Origin: an uncultured Eubacteriales bacterium
GTDB lineage: Bacteria; Bacillota; Clostridia; Oscillospirales; Butyricicoccaceae
NCBI GenBank assembly: GCA_934675045.1
Contig: CAKUPI010000018.1
Span: 1 to 14,678 of the forward strand
Direction: 5' to 3'
Length of the DNA: 14,678 bases
Both the position numbers and the translations under genes were made by a program. Position 1 is the first letter of the stretch. Each line of letters opens with the position of its first letter. The notes under the pieces are model-generated. The model saw only the letters and a list, made by a program, of their open reading frames with translations. It did no database searches and was not told where the DNA came from. Shown in pieces: positions 7,477-13,595 of this stretch.

Positions 7477-7800
7477 TTATTTGCCGTAGAACTCCTTGAT
7501 CATCTTTTCGACGTTCTCGGGAGTGGCGTCGTCCTTGACGCACTCGGCAACCTTCTGGCCGCCCTTGTAGATGGCGATGACGGGCAGGCCGAGGATCTTC
7601 TGGCCGATGGCCAGGCGGCGGGCCTTGGTGGTGTTGAGCGAGCAGAACTTGATCTTATCGCCGTAAACGTCGGCAAAGCCGTGGATGTGGGGCATCAGAG
7701 CGGCGCAGGGCACGCAGCCGTCGCCAAAGAAGTCGACCAGAATGGTTCCCTCAGCATCCAGCACTTCGGCCTGGAAGGTGTCTTTTGTCAGTTCCAGCAT
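7477..7800 (-). CDS. trxA: Thioredoxin (GCVPC type), electron donor to glycine reductase
   Basis: A 107-residue thioredoxin with active site C29-V-P-C32 in a GDGCVPC context instead of the usual WCGPC. The variant GCVPC site is characteristic of thioredoxins from glycine-reducing clostridia such as Eubacterium acidaminophilum. The rest of the fold is intact, including the cis-proline segment GLPVIAIYKGG. It would accept electrons from TrxB and reduce the selenenylsulfide of GrdA. The ATG at 7798-7800 was chosen because GAGGAGG lies about 9 bases upstream; the longer in-frame ATG at 7839 has no ribosome site and would extend into the short gap after trxB. It lies between trxB (51 bases upstream) and grdA. 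Confidence 0.95.
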   Translation of the reverse strand: MLELTKDTFQAEVLDAEGTILVDFFGDGCVPCAALMPHIHGFADVYGDKIKFCSLNTTKARRLAIGQKILGLPVIAIYKGGQKVAECVKDDATPENVEKMIKEFYGK

Positions 7801-7851
7801 TGTAATGTTCCTCCTCATTGATTTGCCCTTGCGGGCCAATAGTTTTTACGG

Positions 7852-8793
7852 TTAGTGTTGATCCTGAATGTAGTGCTCGGCCTGCACGGCGGCGATGGCG
7901 CCGTCGGCCGCGGCGGTGATGACCTGGCGCAGGCTCTTGACGCGCACGTCACCGGCGGCAAACACGCCGGGAACCGAGGTGTGCATGTTCTCGTCGGTCT
8001 TGATGTAGCCCTTCTCCAGCTCCACCTTGCCCTCGACCAGCTCGGTCTTGGGGTTGTAGCCGATGAAGCCGAACAGGCCGAACATGCCGTCTTCCTCGTC
8101 GGCGTCGATGCGGGTCAGCTCGCCGGTCTTGGTGTTCTTCACGGTCATGCCGCTCAGGATGTCGTCGCCGTGCAGCTCTTCGACAACGGTGTCCCACATG
8201 AAGGCGATCTTCGGGTTGGCAAAGGCGCGCTCCTGCAGGGACTTGGCGGCGCGCAGCTCGTTGCGGCGGTGGATGACGGTGACCTTGCGGGCAAACTTGG
8301 TCAGGTACAGAGCTTCCTGAATGGCGGAGTCGCCGCCGCCGACCACGTAAACCTCAAAGTCCTCAAAGAAGTTGGCGTCGCAGGTGGCGCAGTAGGAAAC
8401 GCCGCGGCCCATGAACTCGCCCTCGCGCTTGCAGCCGATGGGCTTGGAGGTGGCGCCGGTGGCGAGGATGATGGTCTTGGCCTCAATGGTCTGCTTGCCG
8501 CAGATCAGCTTTTTGACGGGGCCTTCCAAAACGACCTCTTTCACGACGTCGCTGACGCGCTCGACGCCGAACTTGGCGGCCTGCGCGGTCATGCGGGCGA
8601 TCAGAGTGGGGCCGCTTTCGCTTTCGGGGCCCTGGCCGGGATAGTTTTCAATGTCGTCGGTGATGGCGATCTGGCCGCCGTCCTGGCCCTTTTCCACGAT
8701 AACCGTCGAAAGACGGGCGCGTCCGGCATAAATACCGGCCGACAGGCCGGCCGGGCCTGCGCCGAGAATGGCTACATCATAGATTTTGCTCAT
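7852..8793 (-). CDS. trxB: Thioredoxin reductase (NADPH-dependent type)
   Basis: A 313-residue low-molecular-weight thioredoxin reductase. It has the FAD motif GAGPAG at 11-16, the redox-active CATC at 135-138, the NAD(P) motif GGGDSA at 152-157, the HRR(N)ELR segment at 175-181, and a C-terminal GVFAAGDV flavin motif. The HRR-xxx-R pattern is the usual signature of NADPH rather than NADH use, and ferredoxin-dependent variants generally lack it. It would pass electrons from NADPH to TrxA for glycine reduction. The ATG at 8791-8793 gives the canonical MSKIYDVAILGAG start, with AGGGAG about 10 bases upstream; the in-frame ATG at 8838 would add 15 unconserved residues. A 283-base structured gap separates it from grdB. 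Confidence 0.95.
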   Translation of the reverse strand: MSKIYDVAILGAGPAGLSAGIYAGRARLSTVIVEKGQDGGQIAITDDIENYPGQGPESESGPTLIARMTAQAAKFGVERVSDVVKEVVLEGPVKKLICGKQTIEAKTIILATGATSKPIGCKREGEFMGRGVSYCATCDANFFEDFEVYVVGGGDSAIQEALYLTKFARKVTVIHRRNELRAAKSLQERAFANPKIAFMWDTVVEELHGDDILSGMTVKNTKTGELTRIDADEEDGMFGLFGFIGYNPKTELVEGKVELEKGYIKTDENMHTSVPGVFAAGDVRVKSLRQVITAAADGAIAAVQAEHYIQDQH

Positions 8794-8843
8794 AGCTTGT
8801 GCACTCCCTGATGATTGATATTTTTTTGCTCGGTTCAATAAAG

Positions 8844-9061
8844 ATTCGCGGATGAATCAGCTTTTTCGATGGAGCTGTTTATATTTCAGCCGGGCTGTTC
8901 CCGGCGAGTTTTCCTCTTCAAAGGGCGGCCCCCGGGAACAGCGTACTTTGTTCTCTGGGCCTGTGGGCCGTTACCGGCTTTTCAAGGTGTATACGCCCCG
9001 CGCGGGGCGAAAGGCAGGTGCCCAAGGCACCGGAAGACGGCCGGGGGGCAAAGCCCCCGGC
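8844..9061 (-). repeat. Hairpin-rich spacer between grdB and trxB
   Basis: This part of the 283-base gap has no believable gene but at least seven inverted repeats. They are a 9-bp bulged stem at 9040-9061, GGTGCC-caa-GGCACC (9017-9031), the perfect palindrome CGCCCCGCGCGGGGCG (8994-9009), GGCC-tgtg-GGCC (8958-8969), a long-range 11-bp pair GCTGTTCCCGG/CCGGGAACAGC (8894-8904 with 8932-8942), GCCGGG-ctgtt-CCCGGC (8889-8905, competing with the previous pair), and GATTC/GAATC (8844-8859). None is followed by a clear T run on the minus strand. The two overlapping pairings could form alternative folds. No sure promoter for trxB was found. Confidence 0.6.
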
Positions 9062-9076
9062 GCGCCTTGCAGCTTT

Positions 9077-10387
9077 TTACAGCTTGGGCTCGAAAATGGT
9101 CTGGTCCTCGACCTCGGTGGTCAGGGCCTTCAGAGCGGTCTCCACCAGCTTGCGGCGGAGGACCTTTTCTTCCTCGTGCGAGAGGGCGGGGTTGCCCAGC
9201 GGGTGAGGAATGGCGATGGTCGGGACAATTCTGTTGGCGCCGACCGTCATGGAAATCGGGGTGACCGTGCACATGTGGACAACGGGAATGCCCGCGCGCT
9301 CGATCTCTTTAACCATCGTTGCACCGCAACGAGTACAGGTGCCTCAGGTGCTGGTCATGATGACGGCGTCAACGCCGGCCGACAGCAGCTTCTGGGCGTA
9401 CTCGGCGGCAAACTTCTTGGCAGAAGCGACGGCGGTGCCGTTGCCGACGGTGGTGTAGAACAGGTGGTGCAGCTTGCCGATGACGCCTTCCTTCTCCATG
9501 TCGCGCAGAACGTCGACAGGCAGGACGCGGTCGGCATCCTCGTTGGCATAGACCGGGTCGTAGCCGCCGTGGGCCGTCTCGTAGGTGTCGGCCGTCAGGT
9601 CGTTAACGCCGGTGATGTCATACTCGCCGTAGTGCGAGGCGCTGGAGGATTCGATGTGATCGGGGTTGCCCTTGGGAACAATGCCGCCCGAGGTGCACAG
9701 GGCGATGGTCGCCTTGCTCAGGTCCTTGATGGCGGGGTTGGGGGGCACGCGGTCAAAGGAGGGCATGGGATACTCGGTGGTGTAGGGCTTGCCGCTCAGC
9801 TTGTTCAGCAGCATCTTGACGGCACGGGTCGAGCCGCGCTCCTTTTCGAAGAAGTTGCGGCGGATGCCGTTGGGCATATAGCCGTCCTCGCACGAAGCGC
9901 CCAGCTCCTCGCCGCGCATCAGCTTGAGAGCCAGAGCGGCCATGGTCGGGGCAGCCTTGCGCATGCCGGCGGCGCTGTTGGAGGTGGAGACGATGAGAAC
10001 TTTTTCCTTCAGGTCGGCGCCGGGGTTTTCTTCGTACATACCGGTCAGGACCTTGATGCCCAGCTCATCCTGCACAGCCTTGCAGATGTTGGCGCAGGCA
10101 TAGCCGTAACGGCCGGCGTTGAAGGCGGGGCCGGCAATGAACAGATCGGGGTTCAGCTCTTTGACCCAGGCAAGAACCTGCTCTTTGGCCTCTTTTTCGT
10201 GCTCGGCAAAGTAAGAGTCGCCGCAGACGATGGTGGCAACCACTTCAGCCTCGCCCTTGAAGGCGGTGTTGAAAGCAGTACCGGGGCCGACAGGACCCTC
10301 ACGCTTCTCGGGGGGGACATGGGCCATTTCCTCGCCGCCAATCTGGGCGAAGAACTGGTTGATATAGTGTACTACGCGAAAGCTCAT
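9077..10387 (-). CDS. grdB: GrdB: glycine reductase protein B, selenoprotein subunit, with in-frame UGA = selenocysteine 348
   Basis: The 436-residue selenocysteine subunit of the glycine-specific protein B. Protein B activates glycine as a Schiff base on the GrdE pyruvoyl group and transfers its carboxymethyl to GrdA. The N-terminal part starts MSFRVVHYINQFFAQIGGEE and is open to ...VIMTST; the UGA at 9344-9346 follows, then GTCTRCGATMVKEIERAG in frame. This gives a U348-x2-C351-x2-C354 motif typical of GrdB/GrdF-type subunits. The ATG at 10385-10387 has GGAGG about 9 bases upstream. It lies 21 bases after grdE, its obligate partner. Pairing with GrdE and the protein sequence favour the glycine enzyme over sarcosine (GrdF) or betaine (GrdH) versions, though that distinction should be checked by phylogeny. 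Standard callers would split this gene in two. Confidence 0.96.
9317..9331 (-). promoter_or_regulatory. Bacterial SECIS hairpin of grdB
   Basis: Twelve bases after the UGA the message forms a perfect 6-bp hairpin CGUUGC-GGU-GCAACG with a GGU loop. A G-U-containing apical loop on a short stem just downstream of the UGA is the pattern recognised by SelB in bacteria. It lies wholly within the coding sequence and encodes RCGAT. Confidence 0.75.
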
Positions 10388-10408
10388 TTTCAGTTTCCTC
10401 CTTCCCGT

Positions 10409-11689
10409 TTATCTGGCGCTCAGCTTGTTGAAGCCCATCTCGTTGGTCGCGCCGGTAATAACCTGAAGCTCGGCCTCGATGGAGCCGTCGGGCTGCAGCG
10501 AGCCGGCGTGGCCGCCCGCGATAACGTCGACATAGTCGAGCATGCCGATGACCTTGTCCATCTTGGGCAGGCGGATGACCATGTTGGCGTTGCCGCCCGT
10601 GACGACGGCGTCGGCGGCGGGATCGGCGTCGGCCAGCGACTGGCTCTTGCCGTCCTGTCCGGCGTATTCGTCGGTGATGATGGTGGTCTTGACGCCGACA
10701 GCCTCGATCTTCTTGGTGTTCATGATGAGGTCGGTGTCGGGGTTGCCGAAGCCTTCCTGCGAGACGATGACACCGTCAAGGTCGAGCAGGCGGCAGAGCT
10801 TGGCAGACCAGTCGGACGAGCGCTGCTTGTCAGCCAGGTAAACGTTCTCGTTGGTGATGATGTTGCAGACGTAGTTCAGCGTCTTGCCGTGCTGCGCGAA
10901 CAGGTCGTGCACGACGGGGTTGTTGAGGTGGTGATAGGTGGTGTTCTTGTCACAGGCGGACACGCAGTTGCCCGAAACAATGGCGCCGTCCATGACCTCG
11001 GTCGGGTTGAGAATGGTGGTCAGGGTGCGCTTGGCGTCGACGCCGTACACATAGGTGTCGTGCAGCAGGCCCTGGCTCTGCAGCATGTGGACATAGGCCA
11101 CGCGCGGCAGGTTGGGGAACTTCTCAATGCCTTCCTTGACGCCGTAGGTCTCAAAGACCTGGGTCTCGTCGGGGGTCAGGTCGCGGGCCAGCTCGCCCAG
11201 ATACGTGGCGACCTTGAAGCCGGCGAAGCGCACGGCCTTTTCGTAGTCGTGCTGCGCCAGACCGTCAACCGGCTCGCACACCATGACGAGGTTGTGCAGC
11301 TTGGAGAACGGGGTGTAATCGGCGCCCGGGCCGGACATGTCGATGATGCCCTCCTGGAAGCCGACGATCTTGCCGGCGGTGACAACAGCCATGTCCTTCA
11401 GGGCATAGGTCTTGCCGCTGCCGACCGTGTCGACCTTGGCGATGACGCCCGGGAAAATGCCGCCGTTGCCCTCGACCTTCACGCGGGGCTCGATAACGTC
11501 CTTAACCGGCGTGATGCGGGTGCTTTCGCCGGGGTGGGCGACGTCCAGCACGACAGACTTCAGATTTTCATCTTCCAAAACGAGTTTCTTGATGGCCTCC
11601 TGATCAACGTACAGGACGCCGTCCTCCACCTTGGAGACGTTTGAAAATTGAATGTCGCGGATATGGATATATCCCATTTCAAGTTTCAA
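10409..11689 (-). CDS. grdE: GrdE: glycine reductase protein B proprotein, processed to a pyruvoyl subunit
   Basis: A 426-residue proprotein that cleaves itself into two subunits of protein B. The new N-terminus of the downstream fragment becomes a pyruvoyl group that forms a Schiff base with glycine. The cleavage segment SGNCVSACDKN places Asn241-Cys242 at the position I recall for characterised GrdE (Cys242). The start is TTG at 11687-11689: a strong GGAGGAGGAA site ends 7 bases upstream, and the product then begins MKLEMGYIHIRDIQF, the expected N-terminus. The ATG at 11677 would sit 19 bases from that site and drop four conserved residues. grdB follows after 21 bases. Only the glycine-type protein B is seen, which narrows the likely substrate to glycine. 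Confidence 0.95.
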   Translation of the reverse strand: MKLEMGYIHIRDIQFSNVSKVEDGVLYVDQEAIKKLVLEDENLKSVVLDVAHPGESTRITPVKDVIEPRVKVEGNGGIFPGVIAKVDTVGSGKTYALKDMAVVTAGKIVGFQEGIIDMSGPGADYTPFSKLHNLVMVCEPVDGLAQHDYEKAVRFAGFKVATYLGELARDLTPDETQVFETYGVKEGIEKFPNLPRVAYVHMLQSQGLLHDTYVYGVDAKRTLTTILNPTEVMDGAIVSGNCVSACDKNTTYHHLNNPVVHDLFAQHGKTLNYVCNIITNENVYLADKQRSSDWSAKLCRLLDLDGVIVSQEGFGNPDTDLIMNTKKIEAVGVKTTIITDEYAGQDGKSQSLADADPAADAVVTGGNANMVIRLPKMDKVIGMLDYVDVIAGGHAGSLQPDGSIEAELQVITGATNEMGFNKLSAR

Positions 11690-11696
11690 TGTGATC

Positions 11697-11706
11697 TTCC
11701 TCCTCC
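11697..11706 (-). promoter_or_regulatory. Strong ribosome binding site that fixes the TTG start of grdE
   Basis: GGAGGAGGAA on the minus strand ends 7 bases before the TTG codon at 11687-11689. The spacing fits TTG and not the next in-frame ATG at 11677. It lies just downstream of the AT-rich hairpin 11718-11740. Confidence 0.8.
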
Positions 11707-11717
11707 ATATATTTTCT

Positions 11718-11740
11718 CTATATAAAAATTGTTTATATAG
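11718..11740 (-). repeat. AT-rich hairpin between grdX and grdE
   Basis: A perfect 9-bp inverted repeat CTATATAAA-caatt-TTTATATAG lies in the 60-base gap, about 11 bases upstream of the grdE ribosome site. It differs from the GC-rich repeats elsewhere in the operon. It has no T run after it, so it may be a processing site or a structure that keeps the ribosome site open. Confidence 0.55.
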
Positions 11741-11749
11741 TACCGTTTT

Positions 11750-12133
11750 TCATTGCACCGTGGCCGAGGGAATGGCGCTGTCTATCAGCGTCGAATCCAC
11801 CAGCTGAAAGTCCTCGAGCACGCGCTGCGGCAGGCCCTCGTATTTGACGGGGAACTTGCGGCAGGCCGCAATGGCCTCTTCGATGATCGAAAGCGAGCCC
11901 ATATCCATGCTTCCCCGCTTCTGCGAAATCATCACCGACTTGTACGGCGTTTCGTTCGGCTTTACGCTGCCCGACAGCGGATGGGTCAAAAGCCGGCAGC
12001 CGGCGTGGACCCTGTCGCGCACGCGCACCAGAACGTCCATGTACACGCCGTCGACAAACTCGACGCTGTAAAGCCCCTCGTACCGCTTGAGAACCCGCGG
12101 GTTGTTGGTCACTATCACAAAGCCCACTTCCAT
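11750..12133 (-). CDS. grdX: GrdX family protein
   Basis: A 127-residue soluble protein beginning MEVGFVIVTNNPRVLKRY, recognisable as GrdX, a small protein found with glycine reductase operons across clostridia whose biochemical role is not established. It contains GCRLLTHPLSGSVKPNETPYKS, which looks like a conserved core, and has no membrane segments or metal-binding motif I can identify. It is the first gene after the glycine riboswitch terminator. The ATG at 12131-12133 has only a weak GAGCGGGGG-type site upstream, unlike the strong sites of the other genes. The UGA at 11750-11752 is its normal stop. A 60-base gap with an AT-rich hairpin separates it from grdE. The family name is fairly secure; function is unknown. 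Confidence 0.85.
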   Translation of the reverse strand: MEVGFVIVTNNPRVLKRYEGLYSVEFVDGVYMDVLVRVRDRVHAGCRLLTHPLSGSVKPNETPYKSVMISQKRGSMDMGSLSIIEEAIAACRKFPVKYEGLPQRVLEDFQLVDSTLIDSAIPSATVQ

Positions 12134-12181
12134 GCCCCCGCTCTATAATTTGCATTGAATAAATCGATAATTTCGATAAGA

Positions 12182-12228
12182 CAAACAAACAAAAAGCGAC
12201 TATGTCAATAGTGAAAAGACACAGTCGC
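12182..12228 (-). terminator. Riboswitch-controlled intrinsic terminator upstream of grdX
   Basis: On the minus strand an 11-bp stem (arms 12218-12228 and 12196-12206, one G-U pair) with an 11-base loop is followed directly by TTTTTGTTTGTTTG. Its 5' arm overlaps by seven bases (12222-12228) the segment proposed to close the second glycine aptamer, so the two folds exclude each other. This fits a glycine-ON switch in which ligand-bound aptamer blocks termination. Confidence 0.88.
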
Positions 12229-12354
12229 TGCACTCCGTTTTGCGGCCTGAGAGATTCCAACCCGCACACGCCTGCCTGTCCGGCCGGCACGGGGTCGTTG
12301 CTCCTTTGGCGCCCCCGTATGCAATGGGGCTCTTCAGAGGGCGGTCAGCATCCG
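12222..12354 (-). promoter_or_regulatory. Glycine riboswitch, second aptamer
   Basis: Downstream half of a tandem glycine (gcvT-type) riboswitch. Conserved blocks on the minus strand are CTCTGAAGAG (12330-12339), GCCAAAGGAGCAACGACC (12293-12310) and ATCTCTCAGGC (12245-12255), in the expected order. A closing helix can be drawn between 12346-12354 and 12222-12230 (CGGAUGCUG with CAGCGACUG, one mismatch plus wobbles). That helix consumes part of the terminator stem. Confidence 0.88.
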
Positions 12355-12455
12355 GTCCTTTTGCCTGAAAGTTTCATCGCAGCGCAAGACTTGTTCACGC
12401 CTGACTTGCATCTTCGGCGGCCTTTTTGGGGGCACTCTCCCGGTAAACATCATTC
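12352..12455 (-). promoter_or_regulatory. Glycine riboswitch, first aptamer
   Basis: Upstream half of the tandem glycine riboswitch, starting shortly after the predicted transcription start. It contains GGGAGAG (12435-12441), GCCGAAGATGCA (12407-12418) and CTTTCAGGCAAAAGGACCGG (12352-12371), the conserved blocks of the glycine aptamer in order. A few bases link it to the second aptamer, as in classical cooperative-type glycine riboswitches. Confidence 0.9.
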
Positions 12456-12475
12456 CGCATATTCGGTTCGATACC

Positions 12476-12504
12476 ATTATATCCATACAAAAGGCTTTTG
12501 TAAA
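12476..12504 (-). promoter_or_regulatory. Sigma-A promoter of the grd operon
   Basis: On the minus strand a TTTACA -35 box (12499-12504), exactly 17 bases of spacer and a perfect TATAAT -10 box (12476-12481). Transcription would begin near 12469, just ahead of the first aptamer, giving a leader of about 335 bases before grdX. The near-consensus boxes suggest strong basal initiation, with control left to the riboswitch. Confidence 0.85.
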
Positions 12505-12625
12505 GGGTTTTTTTCGCTCGTGTTAAACATTTGTCATTTTGCCTTTTGAGGGGATGTTTTTTTGTCCGCTTTTGTGATATATTATCTTGTATAGTATCCT
12601 GCGTGTCGAAAGGGGAACGGATGTT

Positions 12626-13519
12626 TTGAGCACATTGTACCGTTATCTGTGGTTTTTCTTCCTTTACGCCTTTCTCGGGTGGTGCTCCGAGGTCTGCTTT
12701 GCCGCCGTCAAAAACGGCCGCTTTGTCAACCGGGGCTTTCTAAACGGCCCCTGGTGCCCCATCTACGGCTGCGGCGTCTGCACCGTCGTCTTTTGCCTGA
12801 CGCCCCTTCAAGGCAATCTGCTGCTTCTGTTTGCCGGCTCTGTGCTTCTGACCAGCGCTCTTGAGCTTGTGACCGGCTTTGTGCTGGAAAAGCTCTTTCA
12901 CCAGAAGTGGTGGGATTATTCCGATATGCCCTTCAACATCGGCGGCTATATCTGCCTGATGTTCTCTCTGGTGTGGGGGCTGGCCTGCCTGCTCATCATG
13001 GACGTTTTTCATCCTCTGGTCGACAAGCTGGTTTCGCTCATTCCGCACACGGTAGGCGTCGTTCTGCTGTGCGCGCTCTCGCTTGTCATGCTGATAGACC
13101 TTGCGGCCACCGTCTCCACCATTCTCAAGCTCAACAAAAAGCTGCGCCGTCTCGACGAGCTGGCCGGGCGCATCAAGTCGGCCTCTGACGACATCGGCGA
13201 GGCGCTGTCCGGCCGCACGCTGGCCCTGGCCGAAAAGAGCGCCGAGGGCCGCGAGGCTCTCGAAGAGAAAAAAGCCCTGCTGGCCGAGAAAAAGGCGGCC
13301 CACGAGCAGGAGGAAAGCGGCCGCCGCGCCGCGCGCGAGACGGCGATGCAGCACCGCCGCGAGGCCCTTGCCGCGCTCAAGGCGGCCAACGAGGAGCTTC
13401 TGGCCACCTACGACTTCGGCCAAAAGCGCCTGCTGCGCGCCTTCCCCTCCATGAAGTCGACCCACCACGGCGAGGCGCTCGAGCAGATGAAGCAGCGGCT
13501 CAAAAATCTGAAAAAATAA
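12626..13519 (+). CDS. CmpB-like putative ABC-transporter-type membrane protein with coiled-coil tail
   Basis: A 297-residue integral membrane protein matching the family annotated as putative ABC-transporter type IV (CmpB-like), whose function is poorly defined. Hallmarks are a first membrane helix (about 5-25), NRGFLNGPWCPIYG, several further helices up to about 165, and WWDYSDMPFNIGGY. A long charged tail (about 170-290) rich in Ala, Glu, Lys and Arg should form a cytoplasmic coiled coil, ending in Lys residues. No ATPase domain is present. The start is uncertain: TTG at 12626 has AAAGGGG about 11 bases upstream, whereas an in-frame TTG at 12587 lacks a ribosome site and the ATG at 12621 is out of frame and meets a stop at once. 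It is divergent from the grd promoter; its own promoter is not clear (a TATAGT at about 12589 lacks a good -35). Confidence 0.8.
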   Translation: MSTLYRYLWFFFLYAFLGWCSEVCFAAVKNGRFVNRGFLNGPWCPIYGCGVCTVVFCLTPLQGNLLLLFAGSVLLTSALELVTGFVLEKLFHQKWWDYSDMPFNIGGYICLMFSLVWGLACLLIMDVFHPLVDKLVSLIPHTVGVVLLCALSLVMLIDLAATVSTILKLNKKLRRLDELAGRIKSASDDIGEALSGRTLALAEKSAEGREALEEKKALLAEKKAAHEQEESGRRAARETAMQHRREALAALKAANEELLATYDFGQKRLLRAFPSMKSTHHGEALEQMKQRLKNLKK

Positions 13520-13569
13520 GACGGGCTGTGCCGCCCGTCTCCGGCCCGGCGCCTTGCCGGGCCTTTTTT
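13520..13569 (+). terminator. Double hairpin terminator after the CmpB-like gene
   Basis: Directly after the stop codon come GACGGGC-tgtgcc-GCCCGTC (13520-13539) and GGCCCGGC-gcctt-GCCGGGCC (13543-13563), the latter followed by six T (13564-13569). The second is a textbook intrinsic terminator for the plus strand. There is no T run on the minus side for the convergent gene. Confidence 0.92.
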
Positions 13570-13595
13570 GCTGGCCTGAAGCTGCACGCGGCCGT

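Noticed and set aside
8844..9061. The repeat-rich grdB-trxB spacer as a CRISPR array or insertion-sequence end.
   Set aside because: The repeats are unrelated short inverted pairs, not direct repeats with spacers, and there is no transposase or target duplication.
8852..11644. A 930-codon open frame on the plus strand opposite grdB and grdE.
   Set aside because: It is antisense to well-recognised grd genes. Its translation is rich in Gly, Val, Ala, Asp and His, as expected from the reverse frame of GC-biased codons, with no recognisable domain.
11750..11752. The UGA ending grdX as a third selenocysteine codon.
   Set aside because: GrdX has its usual length at this point, there is no redox motif before it, no SECIS-like hairpin at the usual spacing, and the following frame looks random.
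11733..12290. A 185-codon minus-strand frame overlapping grdX and the riboswitch.
   Set aside because: It runs through the terminator and aptamer and overlaps grdX in another frame; composition is Arg/Gly/Ala noise.
12740..13468. A 242-codon minus-strand frame opposite the CmpB-like gene.
   Set aside because: Antisense to a gene with membrane helices, family motifs and its own terminator.
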